NCBI RefSeq assembly: GCF_000467105.1
Contig: NZ_BATI01000043.1
Location: 1-38,278 of the forward strand
DNA from: Aquipseudomonas alcaligenes NBRC 14159
Lineage (GTDB): Bacteria; Pseudomonadota; Gammaproteobacteria; Pseudomonadales; Pseudomonadaceae
Length of the DNA stretch: 38,278 bases
Direction: 5' to 3'
Numbering within the stretch: position 1 is the first letter of the stretch; each line of letters begins with the position of its first letter. The notes under the pieces are model-generated. The model made no database searches. It worked only from the letters and a program-made list of their open reading frames with translations, and was not told the DNA's origin. This document shows positions 1 to 9,583 of the stretch, piece after piece. The translations under genes and the position numbers were made by a program.

Positions 1-978
1 CCTTAAAGCAGTGGCGCTGAGCCCCGTTTGAATCTGATTGACCTCTGAAATAAATAGATGTCCATACAGATAAAAGAAAAGCGCCGTGACCACGCCAAAT
101 ACTAAGGTCCTCGTCGCAAATGGTCCTTTGGCTACCAACCAGCAACCGATCAAACAAGCGAGCATAAAGCCCGCCGAGACCTTACCAAGACCACAAGCAA
201 TGCAAATCGCAATCAGCCCAAGCAGCTCCGACCAGGTCGGCAACTCGCGCCTGAGCAAAGAACTGACCACAAAATGCATAGCGAGGGTAAGTATCAAGCA
301 GGGCAACCAGAGACCGTGCGAGAGTACCGGATGCCAAGTACCTACCAAGATAGGTAGGCCGACTACTGCGACGCCCAGCAGTACAATCTGACCATGCCTC
401 TCCAGCAGCTTAGCGAAGCTGAGAAGCGCTGCAGACATGAACAAAGAGGTCTTGATCAGCGTCAGCAGGCCATATGATTCGAACACATCAAGAATCACAA
501 TACGCGAGACAACAGCATCAGCATAATGTGTAAGCGCATGATAGGCCGTCAGCGGTGTTCCATGCAGAGAAATGCTGGGATAACCGAGACCAGCAATGCT
601 CTTTATCAGTGAGACGTGAAATGCTGTGTCAGAAATCCAGCCACCTCCAGCATCAAGCTCGGCAATGGGATAAGTCTTCACATATAACGGCAGAACAGTC
701 TCTACATAGGATGTGCACACGTAGACCACGAGACTGACCAAGCAGATAGCGCCAAAGCACGCCCGCGGGGTGACCGCTGGCAACAATGGTTTTCGCTCAA
801 AGATCAAGAGCCAAACCATAAAAGCAAAGAGCAGCTGATACAAACCGTAGGTAGCTACGATCTTTACTGCAGGTATATGGGCGTATATCGCCAGGGCATA
901 TCCCAAGGTCAATGCGCTCAATAACAGCCAGGCCCAAATAGAGGCAGACAAGGCGCCGCTGGCACGACTAAAACGCAT
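1..978 (-). CDS. Polytopic membrane protein, unidentified (partial, C-terminus beyond left edge)
   Basis: An open frame of 326 codons runs from an ATG at 978 to the left edge without a stop. A good Shine-Dalgarno (GAGGTGAG) lies just upstream. I do not recognise the protein. Hydrophobic segments lie at about residues 9-29, 35-56 and 67-90. A polar, probably extracytoplasmic stretch follows at about 100-155, containing SDTAFHV and LHGTPLTAYHALTHY, and then several more membrane segments. An acidic residue in the first large outer loop of a many-pass protein recalls GT-C glycosyltransferases, but this is only inference. Base composition is clearly lower than in its neighbours: two 60-base samples gave 27 and 26 G+C, against 39 in katG. 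That suggests acquisition or fast exchange. The reading frame is certain; the function is open. Confidence 0.7.
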   Translation of the reverse strand, partial: MRFSRASGALSASIWAWLLLSALTLGYALAIYAHIPAVKIVATYGLYQLLFAFMVWLLIFERKPLLPAVTPRACFGAICLVSLVVYVCTSYVETVLPLYVKTYPIAELDAGGGWISDTAFHVSLIKSIAGLGYPSISLHGTPLTAYHALTHYADAVVSRIVILDVFESYGLLTLIKTSLFMSAALLSFAKLLERHGQIVLLGVAVVGLPILVGTWHPVLSHGLWLPCLILTLAMHFVVSSLLRRELPTWSELLGLIAICIACGLGKVSAGFMLACLIGCWLVAKGPFATRTLVFGVVTALFFYLYGHLFISEVNQIQTGLSATALR

Positions 979-1177
979 TCTCACCTCTCTCAATTGATTC
1001 GATCAGTATCGGCCCGACACTCCCGGCGCCGGCTGTCATCGCCAGCTTTTTTGCATCAAAACTTAGAATTTTACTCTCCAAGCCCTATCAATGACGAGAC
1101 ATCGGTGACGTAGCCGGAGGAAACTCAGTCGCCCTGCATCAAGCGAGAGAATTGCGGCAGTATTGAAAAGCCCAGAA
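979..1177. other. Intergenic region upstream of the membrane protein gene
   Basis: About 200 bases lie between the membrane protein start and the katG terminator. The stretch is mixed in composition and contains no frame I can support. A promoter for the membrane protein gene should lie here, but I found no pair of -35 and -10 boxes with acceptable spacing. Confidence 0.5.
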
Positions 1178-1210
1178 CGACGAAGCCCCGCTATGAGCGG
1201 GGCTTCGTCG
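1178..1210 (-). terminator. Terminator of katG
   Basis: A perfect 14-bp inverted repeat (1178-1191 with 1197-1210) has a 5-base loop and begins 16 bases past the katG stop. The minus strand continues TTCTGGGCTTTT, a weak U-tract. The hairpin is symmetrical, but no plus-strand gene would need it. Confidence 0.75.
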
Positions 1211-1226
1211 CCACAATAACAGCACC

Positions 1227-3377
<2,151 letters not shown>

Positions 3378-3433
3378 TGTTCTCTCCTTTCTTCATCGGG
3401 TCGGTCCCTTCAACTGCGGCCGACGATGGGAGA

Positions 3434-3496
3434 AGACTAGACCCGCCCTGGAAAGAGGGCCAATTTATGAAAAGCAATCAACCGATAGTTTTTATC
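3434..3496 (-). promoter_or_regulatory. Candidate katG promoter with OxyR-like site
   Basis: On the minus strand, a -35-like TTGGCC (3458-3463) and a -10-like TAGTCT (3434-3439) are 18 bp apart. Just upstream, 3474-3496 reads GATAAAAACTATCGGTTGATT, which resembles OxyR half-sites (ATAG/CTAT, TCGATTGA). OxyR control of katG is common in the family. Both boxes are imperfect and the call is by eye. Confidence 0.4.
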
Positions 3497-3551
3497 TCTC
3501 AGAATGCATTCATCGGCGCGATGGCTGGCAACAGCGACGCCAGAAAGCAAA

Positions 3552-3574
3552 AAACCGGGCGCAGGGCCCGGTTT
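3552..3574 (-). terminator. Terminator of the alpha operon (after rplQ)
   Basis: A perfect 9-bp stem (3552-3560 with 3566-3574) has a 5-base loop. On the minus strand it is followed by a run of T residues. It begins about 20 bases past the rplQ stop and is a classic intrinsic terminator. Confidence 0.9.
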
Positions 3575-3593
3575 CTTGTGGAGCGGAAGCAGC

Positions 3594-3983
3594 TTATTCA
3601 GCAGCTTCTACAGCCTCACCAGCGACCTGACGGTCAACCAGCTCGACGTACGCCATAGGGGCGTTGTCGCCAGCGCGGAAACCGCACTTGAGGATGCGCA
3701 GATAGCCGCCCTGACGGGTGGCGTAACGCTTGCCCAGATCGTTGAACAGCTTGCCAACAATGGCTTTCGAACGGGTACGGTCGAAGGCCAGACGACGGTT
3801 GGCGACGCTGTCTACCTTGGCCAGGGTGATCAGCGGCTCGGCAACGCGGCGCAGTTCCTTGGCTTTAGGCAGGGTGGTCTTGATCAGTTCGTGTTCGAAC
3901 AGCGACACCGCCATGTTCTGGAACATGGCCTTGCGGTGGGCGCTGGTGCGGCTCAGGTGACGGCCACTTTTACGATGACGCAT
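3594..3983 (-). CDS. rplQ: 50S ribosomal protein L17
   Basis: L17 binds 23S rRNA near the exit-tunnel side of the large subunit. The 129-residue product begins MRHRKSGRHLSRTSAHRKAM, the highly conserved basic L17 N-terminus, and is close to the E. coli length of 127. It is the last gene of the alpha operon, 43 bases after rpoA and directly before the operon terminator. This rpoA-rplQ pairing is near universal in proteobacteria. Nothing in the sequence looks odd. Confidence 0.98.
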   Translation of the reverse strand: MRHRKSGRHLSRTSAHRKAMFQNMAVSLFEHELIKTTLPKAKELRRVAEPLITLAKVDSVANRRLAFDRTRSKAIVGKLFNDLGKRYATRQGGYLRILKCGFRAGDNAPMAYVELVDRQVAGEAVEAAE

Positions 3984-4026
3984 GATTAATTCCTTACCAA
4001 ACTTTCGGTTCGGTGATTACGGACGA

Positions 4027-5028
4027 TCAGGCAGTAGCCTTATCGTCCTTCTTCAGACTTGCCGGCGGCCAGTTGTCGAGGCGCATGCCGAGGGACAGAC
4101 CACGGGAGGCCAGGACGTCCTTGATCTCGGTCAGGGACTTCTTACCCAAGTTCGGAGTTTTCAGCAGCTCTACTTCGGTGCGCTGAATCAGATCACCGAT
4201 GTAGTAGATGTTCTCCGCCTTGAGGCAGTTGGCCGAACGTACGGTCAGCTCGAGGTCGTCAACCGGGCGCAGGAGGATCGGATCGATCTCGTCTTCCTGC
4301 TCGACCACTACCGGCTCACTGTCGCCCTTCAGATCAACGAAGGCCGCCAGTTGGTGCTGGAGGATGGTCGCGGCACGACGGATGGCCTCTTCAGGATCCA
4401 GGGTGCCGTTGGTTTCCAGGTCGATGACCAGCTTGTCCAGGTTGGTACGCTGCTCGACACGGGCGTTTTCCACCACGTAGGCCACACGACGGACCGGACT
4501 GAACGTAGCGTCCAGCTGCAGACGGCCGATGCTACGGCTTTCGTCTTCATCGCTCTGACGAGCATCAGCCGGCTCGTAGCCACGGCCACGACGCACGGTG
4601 AGTTTCATGTTCAGAGCGCCGTTGTCCGCCAGGTTGGCGATTACGTGATCGCCATTGACGATCTCGACGTCGTGATCCAGCTGGATATCGGCAGCAGTGA
4701 CCACACCCGAGCCCTTTTTGGCCAGAGTCAGGGTGACTTCGTCACGACCGTGCAGCTTGATGGCCAGGCCTTTCAGGTTGAGCAGGATCTCAATCACATC
4801 TTCCTGCACGCCCTCGATGGCGGAGTACTCGTGGAGTACGCCGTCGATCTCGGCCTCGACTACTGCACAGCCAGGCATGGAGGACAACAGGATGCGACGC
4901 AGCGCGTTGCCCAGGGTATGGCCAAAACCACGCTCGAGAGGCTCGAGGGTGATCTTGGCGCGGGTCGGACTGACCGCCTGAACGTCGATGTGACGGGGGG
5001 TCAGGAACTCATTTACCGAAATCTGCAT
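4027..5028 (-). CDS. rpoA: RNA polymerase alpha subunit
   Basis: The alpha dimer nucleates core polymerase assembly. Its C-terminal domain binds promoter UP elements and activators. The product has 333 residues. The N-terminal dimerisation domain covers about 1-235 and includes EPLERGFGHTLGNALRRILL. An acidic linker (VEQEDEID) leads to the C-terminal domain at about 250-325. There, VRSANCLKAE carries the equivalent of the UP-element contact R265, and the helix-hairpin-helix TPNLGKKSLTEIK follows. The gene lies between rpsD (22-base gap) and rplQ. It is intact and canonical. Confidence 0.99.
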   Translation of the reverse strand: MQISVNEFLTPRHIDVQAVSPTRAKITLEPLERGFGHTLGNALRRILLSSMPGCAVVEAEIDGVLHEYSAIEGVQEDVIEILLNLKGLAIKLHGRDEVTLTLAKKGSGVVTAADIQLDHDVEIVNGDHVIANLADNGALNMKLTVRRGRGYEPADARQSDEDESRSIGRLQLDATFSPVRRVAYVVENARVEQRTNLDKLVIDLETNGTLDPEEAIRRAATILQHQLAAFVDLKGDSEPVVVEQEDEIDPILLRPVDDLELTVRSANCLKAENIYYIGDLIQRTEVELLKTPNLGKKSLTEIKDVLASRGLSLGMRLDNWPPASLKKDDKATA

Positions 5029-5050
5029 GGATGCACCTATTTTCTAGCCC

Positions 5051-5671
5051 TTACTTGGAGTAGAGCTCGACAATCAGGCTTTCGTTGATGTCGGCGGACA
5101 GATCGCTGCGAGCCGGGACGCTTTTGAACACGCCAGACTTCTTCTCAGCATCCACTTCAACCCACTCAACGCGACCACGCTGGGCGCACAGCTCGAGAGC
5201 CTGGGCAACGCGCAGCTGGTTCTTGGCCTTTTCGCGAACTGCCACGACGTCACCAGCTTTGACCTGGTAGGACGGGACGTTCACGGTCGAACCGTTCACG
5301 GTGATGGCTTTGTGCGATACCAGCTGACGGGATTCGGCGCGGGTGGCACCAAAGCCCATGCGGTAAACCACGTTGTCCAGACGGCATTCCAGCAGCTGCA
5401 GCAGGTTCTCACCGGTAGCGCCTTTCTTACGGGCAGCTTCCTTGTAGTAACCGCTGAACTGACGCTCCAGCACGCCGTAGATACGACGGACTTTCTGCTT
5501 CTCACGCAGCTGGGTACCGTAGTCGGACTGGCGACCACGACGAGCGCCGTGCTGACCAGGAGCCGATTCGATATTGCACTTGGATTCGAGCGCGCGCGCA
5601 CCACTCTTCAGGAAGAGATCGGTGCCTTCACGACGAGACAGTTTGCACTTGGGACCAATGTAACGAGCCAT
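5051..5671 (-). CDS. rpsD: 30S ribosomal protein S4
   Basis: Primary binder of the 16S 5' domain. In E. coli it is also the translational repressor of the alpha operon. The 206-residue product starts MARYIGPKCKLSRREGTDLF and has an S4 RNA-binding domain at about 95-160 (LDNVVYRMGFGATRAESRQLVSHKAITVNG). Length and motifs match the gammaproteobacterial family. It sits 16 bases after rpsK and 22 before rpoA. Whether S4 represses this operon here is unknown, because the leader before rpsM is much shorter than in E. coli. Confidence 0.98.
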   Translation of the reverse strand: MARYIGPKCKLSRREGTDLFLKSGARALESKCNIESAPGQHGARRGRQSDYGTQLREKQKVRRIYGVLERQFSGYYKEAARKKGATGENLLQLLECRLDNVVYRMGFGATRAESRQLVSHKAITVNGSTVNVPSYQVKAGDVVAVREKAKNQLRVAQALELCAQRGRVEWVEVDAEKKSGVFKSVPARSDLSADINESLIVELYSK

Positions 5672-5687
5672 TCTTCACTGTCTCCTA

Positions 5688-6077
5688 TTACACGCGACGC
5701 TTCTTCGGCGGACGGCACCCGTTGTGCGGGATAGGCGTCACGTCGGTGATGCTGGCGATTTTGTAGCCGCAGGCGTTCAGAGCACGCACAGCGGATTCGC
5801 GACCCGGGCCCGGACCTTTGACGTTGACGTCGAGGTTCTTCAGGCCGTATTCCAGAGCAGCCTGGCCAGCACGCTCGGCAGCCACCTGGGCAGCGAACGG
5901 AGTGGACTTACGGGAGCCGCGGAAACCGGAGCCACCGGAGGTAGCCCAGGACAGGGCGTTGCCCTGACGGTCGGTGATGGTCACGATGGTGTTATTGAAA
6001 GAAGCGTGGATATGGGCGATGCCATCCACCACTGTCTTTTTGACTTTCTTACGAGTACGAGCAGCAGGCTTAGCCAT
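5688..6077 (-). CDS. rpsK: 30S ribosomal protein S11
   Basis: S11 lies on the small-subunit platform near the E-site and mRNA exit. The product has 129 residues. Conserved elements include HIHASFNNTIVTITDRQGN near residue 22, the GFRGSRKSTPFAAQ block, and a basic tail ending HNGCRPPKKRRV. It follows rpsM by 30 bases and precedes rpsD by 16. This is the standard rpsM-rpsK-rpsD order. Confidence 0.98.
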   Translation of the reverse strand: MAKPAARTRKKVKKTVVDGIAHIHASFNNTIVTITDRQGNALSWATSGGSGFRGSRKSTPFAAQVAAERAGQAALEYGLKNLDVNVKGPGPGRESAVRALNACGYKIASITDVTPIPHNGCRPPKKRRV

Positions 6078-6107
6078 GACTTATTTCCTGTCGATTCGCG
6101 GGCGCAA

Positions 6108-6464
6108 TTACTTGCGGATCGGCTTACGCGGGCCCTTACGGGTGCGCGCGTTGGTCTTGGTGCGCTGACCGCGGACCGGCAGGCCACGGCGGTGACGCAG
6201 ACCGCGGTAGCAGCCCAGGTCCATCAGACGCTTGATTTTCATGTTGATTTCGCGGCGCAGGTCACCCTCGGTGGTGAGTTTTGCGACTTCGCCACGCAGC
6301 TGCTCGATCTGCTCGTCAGAGAGATCTTTGATCTTTGCCGCCGGATTGACACCGGTGGTTGCACAGATTTTCTGTGCAGTGGTGCGACCAACACCGTAGA
6401 TGTAGGTCAGCGAGATAACAGTGTGCTTGTTATCCGGAATGTTGACGCCTGCAATACGGGCCAT
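6108..6464 (-). CDS. rpsM: 30S ribosomal protein S13
   Basis: Head protein that contacts P-site tRNA through its basic tail and bridges to the 50S subunit. The 118-residue product starts MARIAGVNIPDNKHTVISLTYIYG. It has the helix-two-turn-helix region (VGRTTAQKICATTG) and the lysine/arginine-rich tail (RGQRTKTNARTRKGPRKPIRK). It is the first gene of the alpha operon. Its leader is about 53 nt from the inferred promoter at 6524-6552, and its Shine-Dalgarno is GGAG. Confidence 0.98.
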   Translation of the reverse strand: MARIAGVNIPDNKHTVISLTYIYGVGRTTAQKICATTGVNPAAKIKDLSDEQIEQLRGEVAKLTTEGDLRREINMKIKRLMDLGCYRGLRHRRGLPVRGQRTKTNARTRKGPRKPIRK

Positions 6465-6493
6465 TCAGTGGAACTCCAATTGACAGCTACCCA

Positions 6494-6519
6494 CGCCCTG
6501 GAAGCCAAGAAATAGGGCG
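6494..6519 (-). promoter_or_regulatory. Hairpin at the 5' end of the alpha-operon leader
   Basis: A 6-bp stem (6494-6499 with 6514-6519) with a 14-base loop starts almost at the inferred transcription start for rpsM. In E. coli S4 binds a pseudoknot in a longer leader. The roughly 53-nt leader here could not hold that exact fold, so any regulatory role is open. Confidence 0.35.
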
Positions 6520-6523
6520 CGCG

Positions 6524-6552
6524 ATATTAACGCTGTAATAACAAAGAATCAA
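6524..6552 (-). promoter_or_regulatory. Alpha-operon promoter (rpsM)
   Basis: The -35 is TTGATT (6547-6552), the spacer is exactly 17 bp, and the -10 is TAATAT (6524-6529). A very GC-rich discriminator (CGCGCGC) follows, typical of promoters repressed by ppGpp and DksA. The -35 starts on the base directly after the upstream terminator stem. Confidence 0.65.
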
Positions 6553-6576
6553 CCCGGCAGCGCACTAGCTGCCGGG
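6553..6576 (-). terminator. Terminator-like hairpin after rpmJ (end of spc)
   Basis: A perfect 9-bp stem (6553-6561 with 6568-6576) has a 6-base loop. The minus strand continues TTGATTCTTTGTT, which is both a weak U-tract and the -35 of the next promoter. It lies 21 bases past the rpmJ stop. Confidence 0.7.
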
Positions 6577-6597
6577 CTCATTACGCGTGAATCACAC

Positions 6598-6714
6598 TCA
6601 GCCTTGGCGCTGCTTGTGACGCGGCTCCGCGCTGCAGATCACGCGCACGACGCCGTCGCGACGGATGACCTTGCAGTTGCGGCACAGCTTCTTGACCGAT
6701 GCACGAACTTTCAT
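6598..6714 (-). CDS. rpmJ: 50S ribosomal protein L36 (zinc-binding type)
   Basis: This 38-residue gene was read by hand: it begins MKVRASVKKLCRNCK and ends PRHKQRQG, with TGA at 6598-6600. C11, C14, C27 and H33 form the zinc ribbon of the C+ form of L36, and the protein is almost identical to E. coli RpmJ. It is the last gene of spc, 31 bases after secY, as in E. coli. A zinc-free paralogue, common in Pseudomonas, would lie elsewhere. Confidence 0.97.
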   Translation of the reverse strand: MKVRASVKKLCRNCKVIRRDGVVRVICSAEPRHKQRQG

Positions 6715-6745
6715 CAGTAACTCCTAGAACCTTACGGACGCTATC

Positions 6746-8074
6746 TCAGCGGAGCATGCCGCCGCCATAGCCCTTCAGGTTGGCTTTCTTCATCAGGGAT
6801 TCGTACTGGTGCGAAACGAGGTGAGATTGCACTTGGGCCATAAAGTCCATCACAACCACGACCACGATCAGCAACGAGGTCCCGCCAAGGTAGAACGGAA
6901 CGTTGGCAGCCACCTGCAGGAACTGCGGGAGGAGGCAAACGGCCGTCATGTACAGAGCACCGAACATGGTCAAGCGGGTCAGCACGCCATCGATATAGCG
7001 CGCGGATTGCTCACCCGGACGGATACCCGGAATAAAGGCACCGGACTTCTTCAGGTTTTCCGCTACGTCTTTCGGGTTGAACATCAGCGCCGTATAGAAG
7101 AAGCAGAAGAAGATGATCCCTGCACTAAACAGCAGAATGTTCAACGGCTGACCGGGAGCGATGGCCTGCGAGATGTCCTGCAGCCAGCCCATACCTTCGG
7201 ACTGACCGAACCAGGTCCCCAGCGAAGCCGGGAACAGCAGGATGCTGCTGGCAAAGATGGCCGGGATTACACCCGCCATGTTCACCTTCAGCGGCAGGTG
7301 GCTGGTCTGCGCAGCGAAGACCTTGCGGCCCTGCTGACGCTTGGCGTAGTGCACCGCAATGCGACGCTGGCCACGCTCAATGAACACCACGAAACCGATG
7401 ATCGCTACCGCCAGCAGGCCGATGGCAATCAGGGCGAAGATGTTGATATCACCCTGGCGAGCAGACTCGAAAGACTGCCCGATTGCCGACGGCAGACCGG
7501 CCACGATGCCTGCAAAAATCAGCATCGAGATACCGTTTCCGACACCGCGCTCGGTGATCTGCTCGCCCAGCCACATCATGAACATGGCGCCGGCCACGAA
7601 GGTCGTCACCGCCACGAAGTGGAAGCCGAAATCAACCGAGAACGCTACGCCCTGACTGGCCAGACCGACGGACATGCCGACAGCCTGAATGATCGCCAGG
7701 ACGAGAGTGCCGTAGCGGGTGTACTGGCTGATCTTGCGACGGCCAGCTTCCCCTTCCTTTTTCAACTGCTCCAGCTGCGGGCTGACGGCGGTCATCAGCT
7801 GCATGATGATCGATGCCGAAATGTACGGCATGATCCCCAGTGCAAAGATGCTCATCCGCTCCAGCGCGCCGCCGGAAAACATGTTGAACAGGCTAAGAAT
7901 GGTCCCCTCGTTCTGCCGGAACAGGTCGGCCAGCCGGTCAGGGTTGATTCCGGGCACCGGAATGTGCGCGCCGATCCGATAGACGATGATCGCCAGGAAC
8001 AGAAAACGCAGCCGAGTCCAGAGCTCGGACAACCCGCCATTGCTGAGCGCAGAGAGAGCACCTTGCTTAGCCAT
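6746..8074 (-). CDS. secY: SecY, channel subunit of the protein translocase
   Basis: Forms the lateral-gated inner-membrane channel of the Sec translocon with SecE, which is also encoded in this window. The 442-residue product has the usual ten hydrophobic membrane segments, the first near residues 22-40 (RLRFLFLAIIVYRIGAHIPV). Family motifs include FNMFSGGALERMSIFALGIMPYI and the cytosolic loop region near TRYGTL. Its ATG directly follows the rplO stop with no gap, so translational coupling is likely. Complete, with nothing unusual. Confidence 0.99.
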   Translation of the reverse strand: MAKQGALSALSNGGLSELWTRLRFLFLAIIVYRIGAHIPVPGINPDRLADLFRQNEGTILSLFNMFSGGALERMSIFALGIMPYISASIIMQLMTAVSPQLEQLKKEGEAGRRKISQYTRYGTLVLAIIQAVGMSVGLASQGVAFSVDFGFHFVAVTTFVAGAMFMMWLGEQITERGVGNGISMLIFAGIVAGLPSAIGQSFESARQGDINIFALIAIGLLAVAIIGFVVFIERGQRRIAVHYAKRQQGRKVFAAQTSHLPLKVNMAGVIPAIFASSILLFPASLGTWFGQSEGMGWLQDISQAIAPGQPLNILLFSAGIIFFCFFYTALMFNPKDVAENLKKSGAFIPGIRPGEQSARYIDGVLTRLTMFGALYMTAVCLLPQFLQVAANVPFYLGGTSLLIVVVVVMDFMAQVQSHLVSHQYESLMKKANLKGYGGGMLR

Positions 8075-8509
8075 TTAGTCCTCGAACTTGCCGCCAGCTG
8101 CTTCGATGGCCGCACGCGCACCTTTGGTGGCGGCGATACCTTTCAGGGTGACCGCACGAGTAACCTCGCCGGACAGCATGACTTTCACACGCTGTACGTT
8201 TTGGTTGATCACGTTGGCATCCTTCAGCGACTGCACAGTAACGACGTCGCCTTCCACTTTAGCCAGCTCGGAGGTACGCACTTCGGCGCGATCCATGGCT
8301 TTCAGGGAAACGAAGCCGAACTTCGGCAGACGGCGGTGCAGCGGCTGCTGGCCACCCTCGAAGCCCGGGGCAATGGAGCCACCGGTACGAGAGGTCTGAC
8401 CTTTGTGACCGCGGCCACCAGTTTTGCCCAGACCGCTACCGATGCCACGGCCCGGACGGTGCTTCTCGCGACGGGCACCCGGCGCGGAACGCAGATCGTT
8501 CAGTTGCAT
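8075..8509 (-). CDS. rplO: 50S ribosomal protein L15
   Basis: Late-assembling large-subunit protein that reaches deep into 23S rRNA through a long glycine/arginine-rich N-terminal extension. The extension is visible here as LRSAPGARREKHRPGRGIGS and GKTGGRGHKGQTSRTGG. The product has 144 residues, the same as E. coli. A globular C-terminal domain follows (VTVQSLKDANVINQNVQRVKV). The stop codon abuts the secY start, and rpmD lies 3 bases upstream. Confidence 0.98.
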   Translation of the reverse strand: MQLNDLRSAPGARREKHRPGRGIGSGLGKTGGRGHKGQTSRTGGSIAPGFEGGQQPLHRRLPKFGFVSLKAMDRAEVRTSELAKVEGDVVTVQSLKDANVINQNVQRVKVMLSGEVTRAVTLKGIAATKGARAAIEAAGGKFED

Positions 8510-8512
8510 GGA

Positions 8513-8689
8513 TTAACCCTCTACACGCAGCAGGTAGTAAGCCTTGTTGATCATGCCGCGGTTTTCAGGAGTGTCCTGAACTTCCACGGAGTGACCAATG
8601 CGACGCAGGCCCAGGCCCTTGACGCAAGCTTTGTGGTTGGCCAGACGGCCGTTGGTGCTCTTGATCAGAGTAACTTTTACGGTAGCCAT
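8513..8689 (-). CDS. rpmD: 50S ribosomal protein L30
   Basis: The 58-residue product starts MATVKVTLIKSTNGR at 8689. An upstream in-frame start would add 41 residues that belong to the end of rpsE, so the inner ATG was chosen. It lies 2 bases after the rpsE stop. The L30 core LANHKACVKGLGLRRIGHSVEV is present. This short L30 form is typical of bacteria, and the order rpsE-rpmD-rplO is conserved. Confidence 0.97.
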   Translation of the reverse strand: MATVKVTLIKSTNGRLANHKACVKGLGLRRIGHSVEVQDTPENRGMINKAYYLLRVEG

Positions 8690-8691
8690 GA

Positions 8692-9219
8692 TCAGAGAAT
8701 CTCCTCGACGCTCTTGCCACGCTTGGCAGCCACGGAAGCCGGGGACTGCATGGCTTTCAGACCCTTGAAGGTGGCGTACACCACGTTCACCGGGTTGGTG
8801 GAGCCATAGCACTTGGCCAGGACGTTCTGCACGCCAGCCACTTCCAGCACGGCACGCATGGCGCCGCCGGCGATGATGCCGGTACCTTCGGAAGCCGGCT
8901 GCATGAACACGTGGGACGCGCCATGGACGGACTTCATCGGGTACTGCAGAGTGGTGCCATTCAGGTCGACCTGAATCATGTTGCGACGCGCAGCTTCCAT
9001 CGCTTTCTGGATGGCGGCCGGCACTTCGCGGGACTTGCCGCGACCGAAACCGACGCGACCATTGCCATCACCCACCACGGTCAGCGCGGTGAAGGTGAAG
9101 ATACGGCCACCCTTTACGGTCTTGGCAACACGGTTAACCTGGACCAGCTTCTCGGTGTAGCCGTCGCTCTGGGCCTCGTCACGGTTGCCGCGATCGCGCT
9201 TTTGCTCGTTATTTGCCAT
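8692..9219 (-). CDS. rpsE: 30S ribosomal protein S5
   Basis: S5 sits at the mRNA entrance with S3 and S4 and contributes to decoding fidelity and spectinomycin response. The product has 175 residues. The double-stranded RNA-binding S5 domain (LVQVNRVAKTVKGGRIFTFTALTVVGDG) is followed by the C-terminal domain (ASEGTGIIAGGAMRAVLEVAG). The N-terminus (MANNEQKRDRGNRDEAQSDG) appears about nine residues longer than the P. aeruginosa protein as I remember it; the rest aligns closely. Gaps are 3 bases to rplR and 2 to rpmD. Confidence 0.98.
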   Translation of the reverse strand: MANNEQKRDRGNRDEAQSDGYTEKLVQVNRVAKTVKGGRIFTFTALTVVGDGNGRVGFGRGKSREVPAAIQKAMEAARRNMIQVDLNGTTLQYPMKSVHGASHVFMQPASEGTGIIAGGAMRAVLEVAGVQNVLAKCYGSTNPVNVVYATFKGLKAMQSPASVAAKRGKSVEEIL

Positions 9220-9222
9220 AAC

Positions 9223-9573
9223 TTAGAACTCCAGCCCGCCTTCACGAGCAGCATCAGCCAGCGCTTTCACGCGGCCGTGGTACTTGAAGCCAGAACGGTC
9301 GAACGCTACCTGGGTAACGCCAGCGGCTTTCGCGCGCTCGGCGACCAGCTGGCCGACTTTCTTGGCCGCGTCGACGTTGCCAGTGGCGCCGTCACGCAGT
9401 TCTTTGTCCAGGGTCGAGGCGCTGGCCAGAACCTTGGCGCCGTCGGCCGAAATGACCTGGGCGTAGATGTGCTGGGAAGAGCGGTACACGCTGAGGCGTA
9501 CGGTTTCCAGCTCGCGCATTTTCAGGCGTGCCTTGCGAGCGCGACGCAGACGAGTTTCTTTCTTTTCGCTCAT
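9223..9573 (-). CDS. rplR: 50S ribosomal protein L18
   Basis: L18 binds 5S rRNA and helps place it in the central protuberance with L5 and L25. The product has 116 residues. The basic N-terminus is MSEKKETRLRRARKARLKMR. The core includes RLSVYRSSQHIYAQVI and the C-terminal AFDRSGFKYHGRVKALADAAREGGLEF. The length matches the family. It lies between rplF (10-base gap) and rpsE (3-base gap). Confidence 0.98.
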   Translation of the reverse strand: MSEKKETRLRRARKARLKMRELETVRLSVYRSSQHIYAQVISADGAKVLASASTLDKELRDGATGNVDAAKKVGQLVAERAKAAGVTQVAFDRSGFKYHGRVKALADAAREGGLEF

Positions 9574-9583
9574 TTGCTATGCC

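Noticed and set aside
86..737. Plus-strand frames of 101 and 60 codons at the left end
   Set aside because: They lie opposite an uninterrupted 326-codon minus-strand frame with clear membrane segments and a good ribosome site, and have no protein-like features.
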